A stretch of DNA of 64,000 nt from the NCBI GenBank assembly GCA_030562195.1, contig JAUJPP010000003.1:20243398-20307397 (forward strand), read 5' to 3'. This DNA comes from Nipponacmea schrenckii. Taxonomy: Eukaryota > Mollusca > Gastropoda > Lottiidae. The translations under genes were made by a program, and so were the position numbers. This document shows positions 15,786-25,658 of the stretch, in pieces; the stretch's first letter is position 1, and each line of letters begins with the position of its first letter. Below the pieces are notes generated by a model. The model was not told where the DNA came from, made no database searches, and saw only the letters and a list, made by a program, of their open reading frames with translations.

Positions 15786-16494
15786 TGTGAGAGAAAAAAC
15801 GGAATCAAGATAAATTGTTTAGTGACAAACTATACAATAACTTAAAAGATCCAGATACGTTTTGGCAAACGGTTAAAGGTTTCCGACCAAAAACGAAAAC
15901 CTGTCACTTGATCAGTTCTCAAGAATGGTTGGAATATTTTAAATCTGTTTTTAATCCTAGTTTTATGTCACAAGATAATTTGGTTTATTCTTAATTGGAT
16001 ACTTCTTTAGAAGGTGATGAACACGACTAATAAAATGTGTACAGGAAATGAAATCTGATACTTCTCCAGGGCCAGACGGCATTGGAACTGACTTTTACGA
16101 GGTCAGATATATTTGCACCCAGTTTGACTAAAATATTCAACGCTATTAATGGTACTTTTCCTGACAGTTGGTCAAAAGTTCGGTTGGAACTTGTAATAAT
16201 TATAGGGGCATTTCATTACTGGACTGTTTAGGAAAGATTTACAGTGCTGCACTTAATAAAAGGTTACAGAAATGGTAAGAGATTGAAGGTTAATATGAGG
16301 AACAGGCTTGATACCGTAAATGTTATTCCACAACTGACCAAATATTTGCACTTCAAGGTATTGTACCTTTCCAAGCCTAGGGGACGTATGTATTGTTTAT
16401 TTGTAGATTATTCCCGCGCATTCTATTCAATTTACAGATCTAAATTACTGTCATTTTTAAATTCGAAAGGTGTGAACGGTAAAATGTTTCATTC
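15786..16494 (+). pseudogene. LINE reverse transcriptase relic (CR1/Jockey-like)
   Basis: Broken frames on the plus strand carry typical non-LTR retrotransposon phrases. Near 15830 a linker-type segment includes FWQTVKGFRP. Near 16060 is SDTSPGPDGI, near 16195 NYRGISLLDCLGKIY, and near 16390 YCLFVDYSRAF, which is RT motif A with its aspartate. Several frameshifts and stops interrupt it, and the catalytic motif C region is missing because the sequence switches to a Penelope-like relic at about 16495. It is clearly dead. The clade is a guess from the phrase NYRGISLLD. Confidence 0.75.
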
Positions 16495-17260
16495 CTGGCA
16501 ATATTTCAATATCCTCAATAATCACCATCATTCGGTAAAACTTACAGCCAAAATAAGCGAAAGTCGGAATGATTTCCTTGATAGAATTGTATTCAAGGGC
16601 AATGATTTTACAACTTTTGGTAAGTTAGATATCAAGGTTTTCTTTAAGGGAACTGACACTAATCAATTGTTATTTAAATCCTCTTTTCACCCTAAACATA
16701 CTTTTTTCTGGGTTTATAGAATCCGAAATAATACGGTTTTATCGAATTTGCACACTTGGAAGCAACTTCGAAGAGGCTTGCTACATAGTGTTAAAAGAAT
16801 TAAGACAACGTGAATATGCTAAACGGTTCCTCCGTAAAATAAAAAATACAATTCTTTGTGAAATAAAATCTAATGAAAATGTGCCTATCACCACCGATCT
16901 TTCTATACATACTCAACCCTGCTTCAAAACTCCTTGTTTGACCTGCCCATTCTTCAAATAACGCGAAATTACCAATCACTGAAAACCTTTCTTGTGATAG
17001 CAGTAACATTATATACCTTATATCATGTACAATCTGTCAAAAGCAATACATCGGGGAAACGAAGAACAGTTTAAGAAAACGATTCAATGGTCACAGATTT
17101 GATATCAATCACAATATCGACAAATCAGTTGCAAAGCATTTTAACCAGTTAGACCACAGTATAAATTATGTTCTTAATCTCTTCTTGGAATCCACAAAAG
17201 CAGTTCCACAACAAGTGCTTTGGAGGAACGTGGTCGTCATGGTATAGCTATATACTATAT
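16495..17260 (+). pseudogene. Penelope-like element relic: RT end plus GIY-YIG endonuclease
   Basis: From about 16495 the translation follows the 3' half of the PLE at 59.6-63.7 kb: FNILNNHHHSVKLTAKISES, then KSSFHPKHTF near 16680, then AKRFLRKIKN near 16820. A cysteine cluster near 16910-16950 (CFKTPCLTCP) precedes the GIY-YIG core near 17005 (NIIYLISC, QYIGETKNSL, FNGHRFDI). Frameshifts and stops separate these blocks. It lacks a recognisable 5' half, fitting the usual 5' truncation. A single open frame (16244-16813) spans the LINE and PLE parts, but this is a chance chimera of two relics. Confidence 0.85.
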
Positions 17261-17279
17261 GGCGTCATGTGTAAAGTAT

Positions 17280-18180
17280 TAAACAATACATAACATCAAA
17301 GCCTGACAAATATGGGCTCAAACTTTTTTTGATTGTAGATGCTAAAACATTTTATCCTTTGAAGGCATATCCCTATACTGGAAAGGAAGCTGGCAAAGTG
17401 CAAGTTGGTTTAGGAGAATAAGTTGATCTGGTCAGGCTATAGGTATACACGTTCTGGACGAAACATCACGATGGGCAATTATTTCACCACTTTGAACCTG
17501 GCTTTGAACCTTCAGAAGGAACAGCTGTCTGTAGTAGGAACTGTTGGTTCCAATAGAACATTCGTTCCAGCTGAATTTCAACCCAAACATGTACGAGAAG
17601 TTGAATCTTCTGTGTTTGGCTTTCAGGAAACTGGAAACTATGGTGTCATACGTTCGAAGGTGTCCAATGCTGTCGACCTGCTTTCATCTATGCAAAAATT
17701 TCCAGATGTTGTCGTTAAGGAAAAACACAAGCCCGATATAATACTGTTTTGTAATGGAAAAAAGGATTCCCTCGACCAGTTTGATCATCGATATACTGTC
17801 AAGAGGAGAACCAAAAGATGTCCATAGGTATATTTTATGAATATTGTTGACATAGCTGCCATTGCTGCCTACATCATATGGCTTGGAAAAAATCCTCTGT
17901 GGAGGAACAAACAGAAGAAAAGCGTCGAGAGTTCTTGTTGCGATTCGGGGAGACACTCACAGAACCAAACACTCGTGAGCAGCTTCGAAGTGATTTTAGA
18001 AATGCCGGCTACACTCCTGACCAACCTACAACCAGCAGTATAGTATCCCCACCTGCAAAGAAGAAACGCTGTAATTCATGTGCCAGGAACAAGGACAGGA
18101 AGGTGAAAACGTCCTGCAGCAGGTGCTTCAAACCGACGTGTCCAGAACATGGCCATTTTGTTTGTAATGATTGCATGTAA
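17280..18180 (+). pseudogene. piggyBac-type transposase relic with intact C-terminal cysteine-rich domain
   Basis: Three frame segments together match the catalytic and C-terminal part of piggyBac transposases (DDE_Tnp_1_7). At 17285-17420 are KPDKYGLKLFLIVDAKTFY and PYTGK. At 17423-17827 are GRNITMGNYFTTL, FGFQETGNYGVI, KPDIILFCNGKKDSLDQF (aspartate region) and TVKRRTKR. At 17830-18180 are NIVDIAAIAAYIIW and then a cysteine-rich tail with CNSC, CSRC, CPEHGHF and CNDC. The tail ends in a natural stop (TAA) at 18178-18180. The N-terminal half and first catalytic aspartate are missing. Proteins of this family cut and paste DNA at TTAA, the target of three other elements here. The relic is dead because of frameshifts and truncation. 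Confidence 0.88.
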
Positions 18181-18340
18181 ACCCTATGGTCACAACACTG
18201 TGTGTAAACAGCATGGTTATAAGATCAGCGTAGTTTGATACAATTTGTTACTAAAATAACTGCTTGGTTATTTTATTTTGCATAATGAACACAGAAAAGT
18301 TCAGTTGGTTATAAAGTTTATTCAATTGTTACAGGTAATA
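18181..18340. other. Junction between piggyBac relic and truncated Gypsy
   Basis: AT-rich sequence without recognisable LTR, primer-binding site or terminal repeat. The Gypsy 5' LTR is absent here. Confidence 0.4.
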
Positions 18341-18366
18341 GGGCAGGATAACCTGGGCAACGAAAG

Positions 18367-19155
18367 AGTGCTCTTCTCCTTCATACTGCTGGAATGGATT
18401 TTCAAGAAATTTATTTCACACTGACTGAAGACCAAACTATAAATGATGCTTTTGACAGAGCTAAGAGAGCCCTTCATCAATATTTTTGTCCCGAATCAAA
18501 TGTACCATTTTAACGTCATATTTTTCGAGAATTGAGCCAAACAGATAATGAATCTGTAGAACAATTTGCGATTAAGTTACAACAAAATTTAGAAGGCTGT
18601 GAATTTGCTGATGTTGAGAGTGAATTACGTGATCAAATCATCCAGAAATGTAGATCAACAGAATTAAGAAGAAAACTGCTTGAGAAAGGGTCACAATTAA
18701 CATTGAATACTACTTTAGAAATGGCTAGAGCTTTTGAAAAATCTGAGAGACAAGCTAAATCAATTGAAGGATTGGGTCATGATGTAAATAAAATGTTCAT
18801 TCGACGACCAGATAAACAAGAAACTGGAAAAGGCAGATTTCAGAGAAAATCAGAATGTTACAGATGTGGTTATTCTGGACATGTTCACACAGATCCTAAG
18901 TGTCCTGCTGCTGACAAACAGTGTAGAAAATGTAAATTAAAAGGACATTTTCAAAAGATGTGTAAAACCAAGACTGATAAAAGCCGATCAAGGCATTCTT
19001 ATTCAAAGAAAACAAGAATGGTTGAAACAGATGACAACTATACCTGTATACATAACGAAGCATTTAGAATTCAATCTATTGGAACACACAATAATAAGGG
19101 GACAGTGAAAGTACTCTTAAATAGTGTGCCATTACAATTCATCATTGATTCTTGA
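18367..19155 (+). pseudogene. gag: Gypsy gag with two CCHC zinc knuckles, running into protease
   Basis: The frame opens with LLLHTAGMDFQEIYFTL and hits a stop at about 18511 (VPF then TAA). It then continues in the same frame from RHIFRELSQTD. A helical capsid-like part lies at 18530-18780 (ESVEQFAIKLQQNLEGC). Two zinc knuckles follow at 18855-18960: CYRCGYSGH...C and the canonical CRKCKLKGHFQKMC (C-X2-C-X4-H-X4-C). Downstream the frame enters the retropepsin domain and ends at a TGA inside the catalytic triad D-S-G (FIIDS then stop). Gag packages element RNA into cytoplasmic particles. The zinc-knuckle pair with a CPA linker resembles Mag-like Gypsy elements, which is a tentative subgroup. 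Confidence 0.88.
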
Positions 19156-19668
19156 TCATCTGCTAATTGTATGGGAAGAGATTCATGGGAATTACTCAAA
19201 ACAAAAGGAAAAGAACTTGGTATTCGCTGGTATTCTGAGAAAACAGATATTAAATTATATGCCTATGGAGCACAGGAACCATTAAAAGTTTTGGGTAAAT
19301 TTTATGCCAATGTCAAATTAGAAGAGAAACAGATGAAAGGAGTAGAATTTATTGTCCTAGATGGAAAAGGAGAACCATTACTTAGTAGAGAGACTGCAAT
19401 TAAATTAGGGGTGTTGAAGATAGGGAAAATTTACAGTACCGAAAGTGAAGCTGATAGAACCAGGAGCTATTATTTAAAGAAATATCCAAGATTATTTAGT
19501 GGTGTAGGAAAACTGAAAGACTTTAAACTTAAAATAGCAGTAGACAAGACTGTTACACCAATTGCTCAACAAGTTAGGAGAGTGCCCTATCAACTACGCG
19601 AAAAACTTACCAATAAATTAAAGGAACTTGATAAAACTAGACATTATAGAACGTGTAAATGGGCCTAG
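19156..19668 (+). pseudogene. pol: Gypsy protease remainder and protease-RT linker
   Basis: This is the same frame as gag, resuming directly after the stop in the protease active site. It carries the rest of the retropepsin fold: KLYAYGAQEPLKVLGKFY, then VLDGKGEPLLSRETAIKLGV, which matches the usual I/L-LGR-type block in position. The linker LKDFKLKIAVDKTVTPIAQQ leads to the RT entrance RRVPYQLREKL. The frame is lost at about 19630, where the RT continues in another frame. The protein would have matured Gag-Pol by proteolysis. Confidence 0.82.
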
Positions 19669-20029
19669 TTCGTGGGTATCACCAGTCGTAGTTTCACCGA
19701 AAAAGAACTCTGACATAAGACTATGTGTAGATATGCGGAGAGCAAACGAATCAGTTTTACGAGAAAGACATCCTATTCCTACTATTGATGAAATATTACA
19801 AGACTTAAACAGAAGTACAATTTTCAGCAAATTAGATATTCGTCAGGCTTATTATCAAATAGAATTAGACGAAGAATCAAGTTTGACAACGTTTGTTACA
19901 CATGATGGTCTATGGAGATATAAACGACTTTTGTTTGGAATAAGTTGTGCTCCGGAATTGTATCAAAAAGTTTTATCTCAATCATTGCAGAATTGTGAAG
20001 GTGTTCATAATATTTTTGAAGATATTATT
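19628..20029 (+). pseudogene. pol: Gypsy reverse transcriptase, N-terminal part
   Basis: The finger and palm motifs are in order: SSWVSPVVVSPKKNSDIRLC, RRANESVLRERHPIPTIDEI, then motif A FSKLDIRQAYYQIELDEES with its catalytic aspartate, and motif B RLLFGISCAPELYQK. The frame runs up to the motif C position, where IFED stands in place of the family's (Y/I)xDD. The first aspartate of the pair is therefore glutamate here. The reading frame is cut immediately after this motif by the insertion at 20030. RT copies element RNA into DNA. Confidence 0.9.
20022..20029 (+). repeat. Left 8-bp target-site duplication (ATATTATT)
   Basis: ATATTATT directly before the left inverted repeat is repeated at 22326-22333 directly after the right one. 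Both lie in the Gypsy RT at the same codons, which proves insertion by duplication of 8 bp. Confidence 0.93.
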
Positions 20030-20638
20030 ATGGAAGGGAATAGCTGCCATAATTAGATGCAATGAAGAAGTGTCTAATTCCATTGTAATTAGTCAAATGA
20101 CATGTGTAATAAAACAAAATACCTTAATATCAAAAGACATATGACTGCTTTTGTTAAAGTAAACTGTTTTAAAACAAAAGTTGTATGTTTAACGGCAAGA
20201 TCACTCTTGTTTTTGTAGAATATAAAATTACTAAAGCCTTTTTACATTACATGTATGTCACAAACCCCCCTTCATAACACACTGGTTATTTGTCGCGTGC
20301 AGTTTCACTTTTTACATTTCACTTTTGTCATATCTATTTTGTCGTATCTTTTACGTTCATCAAATGACCATCACGTGACCAAAAAATAGAAATCATTTAA
20401 GAACTGCTCCCAGTGGAATTTATAGTCTTGTTCTTCATGACAGACGGTAAATGAATTTTCGCCACCAATTTCCATGATAATAATAATGATTCTTTATTTG
20501 GGTCATTAATTTATTATGCATAACATTTTCGATTTCCCATTTAAGTTCGATTATTTAAGCCTTTGCTTAAACTGTCTCTTTGCTAAAGCCCCTTTCCAGG
20601 TTAAGAATTGTTTTTCTTTTCTTTATTTTTTGGCATTT

Positions 20639-20870
20639 ATCTATTTCAGTGGTTTTCAACCTTGGGGATGTCGGAAAACTTTTAGGTCACGCGAACAACA
20701 TATAATCGCAAAAAAAACAAAAAACTGTTGTGTCTGTGAACATGTTTTGGTTTGAGATTTAATGCAAGGCCTTTAAAGTCAATATTTGAAATGAAATAGG
20801 AGACGCGAACTTTTCATTAACCAAAAAATGGGGACATTGCTTGAAAAGGTTGAATTCCACTGATCTATTT
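20639..20870. mobile_element. hAT-type MITE nested in the left arm
   Basis: The element itself is 20647-20862 (216 bp). It has inverted ends CAGTGGTTTTCAACCTT and CAGTGGAATTCAACCTT (reverse complement of the right end). It is flanked by the exact 8-bp duplication ATCTATTT (20639-20646 and 20863-20870). CAGTGG-type ends with 8-bp targets are the classic hAT signature. It has no coding capacity. The opposite arm of the host element lacks this segment, so the insertion is later than the foldback element. Confidence 0.92.
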
Positions 20871-21569
20871 AGACACATCTGTTTTTAGGTCGCGGAGCTT
20901 CTAAGACAAGCTGCATCCCACCTCACTTCAAATTCCGATGATTTGCCTGTGCCAGAAAACACCCCCCTCCCCCCGCACAAAAAGCTTTGATCTACTACTG
21001 GTACTGCTGCCACCAAAAAATTGGCCCCTCTCCATTCCACTACTACTATTAGGCCTCGGTACTAGTACTAGCCTTATAAAGAGAAAACAGGCGACACATT
21101 TCTTGACGGATAGTATTTTTAGTATTATTAGTTAACTCCTTATCGGTGGTTTGTGACTGGTTTTCTGGCTCAGACAAAACCTGACAACAAAGTATCAAAT
21201 TAAGGGTCTTGATTATCTCTTGAAGCGGTGAACTATATTTTATTTCCGAATGATGTGTCCAAATAGATAAATGCCAAAAAAATAAAGAAAAGCGGCTTTA
21301 GCAGCGAGACAGTTTAAGCAAAGGCTTCAACAATCGAACTTAAATGAGAAATCGAAAATGTTATGCATAATAAATTGTTGACCCAAATAAAGAATCATTA
21401 TTATTATCATGGAAATTGGTGGCGAAAATTCATTCACCGTCTGTCATGAAGAACAAGACTATAAATTCCACTGGGAGCAGTTCTTAAATGATTTCTATTT
21501 TTTGGTCACGTGATGGTCATGTGATGAACGTAAAAGATACAACAAAATAGATATGACAAAAGTGAAATG

Positions 21570-22043
21570 TTAAAGGGATAATAGGCGTTAGAACGAACAT
21601 AAAAATTTAAGTTCACTCAAATTTGGACAATAACAGTATTTATCCATCAGTTGACTTACCTATACATCAAAATCCCTCTAAAATCCGATAAATCCCCAAA
21701 ATAAAGTAGTTAATCATAAAACGCTTGAGCCATATATCAAGCGATTTTCAAATCGTGTAAATATAAAGGGAAGTAACTCTAACATGTGGGTTTTCACGCG
21801 TCCTTGACCCCTACTGTTGAATTCCACAATGATGTTTTAGCGTTGACTTACCAGACGCTTTTATTCTCAAACTGAATGGAATCGTCACTGGCTCACTTTT
21901 TTTTAAAATTCCGAATATATTTTTATTGTGGCTTTTTAAAATTTGGTAAAGTGTGGGATGCATACTTATTTAACTAATAGTCAATATGAATCACAAATAT
22001 GAGCCGTAGGACGAGTGTATTGTAACGCCTATTATCCCTTTAA
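21570..22043. mobile_element. TTAA-flanked foldback element, copy 2, nested in the right arm
   Basis: TTAA at 21570-21573 and 22040-22043 flanks the inverted ends AGGGATAATAGGCGTTA / TAACGCCTATTATCCCT. An internal hairpin (ACGCTTGA...TCAAGCG, 21721-21743) corresponds to the central hairpin of copy 1 at 9846-10187. The element is 474 bp, longer than copy 1, mostly from extra sequence on the right side. The matching left arm of the host element is uninterrupted at this point. The TTAA target suggests piggyBac-type mobilisation. Confidence 0.9.
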
Positions 22044-22333
22044 AAGAGAAACTGCACGCGACAAATAACCAATGTGTTATGGAGGGGGGTTTGTGGCATA
22101 CATCTAATGTAAAATGTATTTAGTAATATTATATTCTACAAAAACAAGAGTGATCTTACCGTTAAACATAAAACTTTTGTTTAAAAACAATTTACTTTAA
22201 CAAAAGTTGTCATATGTTTTTTTTATATTAATGTATCTTGTTTTATCACACATGTCATTTGACGTATTACAATGGAATTAAACACTTCTTCATTGCATCT
22301 AATTATGGCAGCTATTCCCTTCCATATATTATT

Positions 22334-22906
22334 GTTCATGCTGAAACTGTTGCTGAACATAATACACGACTCACACAAGTGTTAGAAACTATTTCTGAGA
22401 AAGGTATGACTCTTAATACAGACAAATGTGAATTTAACATGACAAAATTAGAGTTCATGGGACATGAATTATCAAATAAAGGTGTGGGACCAACAGAAGT
22501 AAAAGTGAAGGCAATAGTTGAAGCCAGAGCACCAACAACACCAACTGAAGTAAGGAGTTTTCTAGGTTTGGTAAATTATACAGCCAGATATATTCCTGAT
22601 TTATCAACAGTTTCAGAGCCATTGAGAAAACTCACAAAGAAAAATGAAGACTTTGTTTGGAGCAAAGAACAACAACAGTCATTTGATGAATTGAAGAAAA
22701 GATTGTCATCTGCCGAAACCTTAGCTTATTTTGACAAGAACGCCAAAACTCTTGTCATAGCAGATGCAACTCCTGTGGGATTAGGAGGTATCCTGATTCA
22801 AGAACAGCATCATGAATACAGAGTAATCTGTTATGCAAGTAGAAGCTTAACTGAAACTGAAAGAAGATACTCTCAAACAGAAAAAGAAGCACTTGCATTG
22901 GTATGA
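22334..22906 (+). pseudogene. pol: Gypsy RT thumb and RNase H, first part
   Basis: Coding resumes right after the duplicated target. It begins VHAETVAEHNTRL, then GMTLNTDKCEFNMTKLEFMG and the thumb/connection phrases VRSFLGLVNYTARYIPD and FVWSKEQQQSFDELKKRL. RNase H begins near 22740 (TLVIADATPVGLGGILIQ, catalytic aspartate), followed by CYASRSLTETERRYSQTEKE, whose glutamate is conserved. The frame fails just after ALALV, where a one-base change in frame and a stop follow. RNase H degrades the RNA strand during cDNA synthesis. Confidence 0.9.
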
Positions 22907-23829
22907 GGGTGAAAGATTTCATATGTATTTGTATGCTACAGATTTCAAATTACTTACAGACCACAAACCATTAGAATGCATCTATTCACCAAAATCAACA
23001 ACCTGTGCTAGAATTGAGAGATGGGTTTTACGCTTACAGCCATATCGTTACAAAGTACGATATATTCCTGGGTCACAGAATATTGCTGATTCCTTATCAA
23101 GATTACTTAGTAATAAACTGGAATTATTGCCAAAATCAAGTAAGACGGATCCTGAGTATATCAAACTTATAGCTAAAGAATCAACACCAAGAGCCATGAC
23201 AACCAGAGAAATAGAAATAGAATCTGAATGTGATGATGGAAAATGGTATAATTTAGACTATAAAGAATATGTTCCAGTCAAATCAGAATTATGTGCTATT
23301 GGAAATTTAGTTTTAAGAGGAACACGAATTCCTTCTTCATTACGAGATCAAGTTTTAAAACTAGCACATGAAGGTCATCCTGGTATTATTGGTATGAAAC
23401 AACGCTTGAGAACAAAAGTATGGTGGCCAGGTTTAGACAAAGATGTTGAGAAGTATTGCAAATCTTGCTATGGATGTCAATTGGTATCACAGACAACACG
23501 ACCTGAACCAATGTGTAGAACAACATTACCTTCTGCACCATGGGAAAATCTAGCTGCTGATCTACTAGGACCATTACCTTCAGGTGACTATATTTTCGTA
23601 ATTGTTGACTACTATAGAAGATTTTTTGAAGCAGTTATAACTAAATCTACAACAGCTGACAAAATCATTGAAATTCTAACAAAGATATTTGTAACGCATG
23701 GGTTACCATTAACAATACAAACTGATAACGGACCTCAGTTTATTAGTGAAATTTTTAAACAATATATGGATGAAAATGGTATTGTCCATCGCCGGTCAAC
23801 ATTATGGCCTCAAGCCAATGGAGAGGTTG
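22893..23829 (+). pseudogene. pol: Gypsy RNase H end and integrase (zinc domain and most of the catalytic core)
   Basis: The first residues complete RNase H (FKLLTDHKPLECIY, RIERWVLRLQPYRYKVRYI, ADSLSRLL). Integrase follows with its HHCC zinc domain near 23360-23480 (AHEGHPGIIGMKQRLRTKVW, WPGLDKDVEKYCKSC, YGC). The DDE core shows the first aspartate in WENLAADLLGPLP and the second in IQTDNGPQFISE. The third residue, glutamate, is in ANGEV at about 23818-23826, and the frame is destroyed immediately behind it by a small insertion. Integrase joins element DNA to the host chromosome. The segment is otherwise long and open, indicating a fairly young copy. Confidence 0.92.
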
Positions 23830-23897
23830 TTGCATAGTCGTTCTATGCAATTAGAGTAATTACAGATTGACTTATAATATATAACTATATCTGGTTG
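23825..23897 (+). mobile_element. 63-bp hairpin-bearing insertion at the integrase active site
   Basis: GGTTG occurs at 23825-23829 and again at 23893-23897, with 63 bp between. Integrase homology stops at the first copy and resumes after the second. The insert starts with a perfect hairpin, TTGCATAG-TCGTT-CTATGCAA. The duplication suggests a 5-bp target repeat, but no inverted ends span the whole insert, so the mechanism is uncertain. Confidence 0.65.
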
Positions 23898-24230
23898 AAT
23901 GTCAAAACCGTTCTATCATGAAAATTATTCGAATAACCCAAGCTGAAAATCGGAATTGGAAATTTGAACTAGATCAATTCCTAATGATGTATAGAAGTAC
24001 GCCGCACACAACAACCGGAAAGAGTCCAGCTGAATTATTATATGGAAGAAAAATGCGAACAAAACTGCCAGAATAACAAGAATTTGCAAAAGAAGATTAT
24101 GAAGTTAGAGACCGAGACAGTCAACAGAAAGAAATGGGAAGAAAATACAGTGATTTGAAACGAGGTGCACAAGATAATAACATTACAATAGGTGATACAA
24201 TTTTAGGAAGTGAAACAAGATTATCATAAT
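23898..24230 (+). pseudogene. pol: Gypsy integrase C-terminal part
   Basis: After the small insertion the integrase continues with NRSIMKIIRITQAENRNWKF, then QFLMMYRSTPHTTTGKSPAE and LLYGRKMRTKLPE, a standard Gypsy integrase sequence after the catalytic core. A stop follows LPE. The frame then goes on with AKEDYEVRDRD and a TIGDTILG phrase, a GPY/F-like C-terminal module, before ending in stops near 24227. Confidence 0.85.
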
Positions 24231-24772
24231 AAATTTTCAACAAAGTTTAATCCTAAAATATTCAAGGTTATTTAAAAATTTGGGAATAGTGTAATTGTGG
24301 AAACCGTAGAGAAACCCTTTGTGCGCTATAAACGAAATGTTACACACATAAAGAAATATTATGAAAGTGATCGTAATTCGGAAATCATAAGTGATATAAA
24401 AATAAAAATGTATTTGATGATATATCTTATAAAGTGCCAATCCAAATGATCATAGTGCTACAATTAGAAATGATCATACTATTGTGCCAAATGAAAACGT
24501 AAGTTCTGATAGTGTTTTAAATCAATCAAATGTTGATCATAAGGATATTGATGAATGTGATTCAAGTAATGAAAGTAAGAAAACTTTCAATTCGTTTCAA
24601 CGACCTAAACGTAATCGGAAACGACCTTTGCGATATCGAAATGATTAACAAACAACATAAACTCTAAAGTGAAATATAGTTAATATTTTAAATGTGTAGT
24701 TTATTTAAAGTTTATGTTCATTGTAATGATTTCAGAAAATGATGATTTCTCATTTAGGAAAAAGGAAGGAAT
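24231..24772 (+). other. Gypsy 3' internal region ending in a polypurine tract
   Basis: Only broken frames. Near 24590-24640 a basic stretch (RPKRNRKRPLRYRND) looks like the decayed end of the Pol C-terminus. The stretch AGGAAAAAGGAAGGAAT at 24756-24772 directly before TGTAG is a good polypurine tract for plus-strand priming. No env-like reading frame is seen. Confidence 0.55.
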
Positions 24773-24920
24773 TGTAGTGTATGATTATTTGTAGTCTTAA
24801 ATCATAAAGAGTTATGTCCCTTCCATAATATGTTATCTCCCTTGGAGGAACTCTTCATAAGAGAGTTAGAAAGGTTGTACCAGTGTTATGGCTGAATAAA
24901 TATTTCATGTCATATAAACA
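24773..24920 (+). repeat. Probable 3' LTR of the Gypsy element
   Basis: It begins TGTAGTG right after the polypurine tract and ends ...AAACA near 24920. AATAAA at 24895-24900 could serve as the polyadenylation signal. The right limit is a guess from the TG...CA rule, because no 5' LTR is present for comparison. Confidence 0.5.
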
Positions 24921-25655
24921 AGTTAAATCTGTTATGATTCCTTAGATGGGCTGGGCATCTGCACCTACAAAGAGTCCTATCTGTCAATGAATATTTCTTT
25001 AAATCGTTTCCCTGTTGCTTATGTATTATTTAAAAGGATATTGGTAAGCAGTTCTCGCTGTCCACTGTGTGTTATTTGTTACGCATTTTTCATTTTGTAT
25101 AAACTTGATCTCGTTAGAAAGATACTCCAACCTACTTGAAATTAATCCAACTGTGTTCTATTGACGATCTTGCTGTTATTAATGCAACTTCTAGATATTT
25201 AGATCAGGCCTTAATACTGGAATCCACTATTATTAATATGAAAAAGGCATGGCCTTGAATGAGAGCGCAGACTAGGGCTATTGATAATACTGACAATGAA
25301 TACGCAAAATAATGTCATTCATTGATAATTTCTGGCGTCATAAATAGCATGTGACGTCACTAAACGCCCTGTCAACATAATTTCGACGGAAAGACAACTC
25401 TTATATGAGATAAACTTGTTTTTGGAAATCCCGCATAGAACATTCGGGAAAAATTAAGATAAAATGAAGGTTTTTAAATAGGGTACAAAACATCTATTTT
25501 AGTGTTTAAGAATTCCAGAATATTCACTTCGAGACTACCTTGATTGACTGCGACCTAGCTGTAAACAAACATGGCGGCCATCTTTTTCTTTTCTTTTTTT
25601 TTAACTACCAGTGGTGCAAAGTTCTTTGATGCATATTCATGTATACATGTTACCA
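24921..25655. other. Non-coding stretch
   Basis: No gene recognised. At 25100-25250 one frame reads a LINE-like tail, but it is too short to name. Confidence 0.35.
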
Positions 25656-25658
25656 TAA

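Larger units (their letters stand above)
20030..22325. mobile_element. Long-inverted-repeat DNA element with 8-bp target duplication, nested inside Gypsy RT
   Basis: The ends are ATGGAAGGGAATAGCTGCC and its exact reverse complement. The arms stay closely complementary over about 640 bp on the left (20030-20880, minus the nested hAT element) and about 600 bp on the right (21252-22325, minus the nested TTAA element). The spacer, about 20881-21251, is unique and has no transposase frame. Removal of both nested elements leaves about 1.6 kb. The 8-bp duplication is compatible with hAT, P or Merlin enzymes; the terminal bases do not let me choose. It is a non-autonomous foldback-type element. Confidence 0.9.
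18341..24920 (+). mobile_element. Ty3/Gypsy LTR retrotransposon, 5'-truncated and multiply interrupted
   Basis: Gag, protease, RT, RNase H and integrase domains appear in Gypsy order on the plus strand. They are followed by a purine-rich tract and a probable 3' LTR. The 5' LTR and start of gag are missing. The RT is split by a nested DNA element (20030-22325), and the integrase is split at its catalytic glutamate by a 63-bp insertion. Stops interrupt gag (near 18511) and the protease active site (near 19153), and frameshifts occur near 19630 and 22900. Without the nested DNA the internal region would be about 4.1 kb, normal for the superfamily. The element cannot be active. Confidence 0.92.

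Noticed and set aside
25100..25250. LINE C-terminal fragment (frame with SIDDLAVINATSRYLDQA)
   Set aside because: Too short and too weak to distinguish from chance translation.
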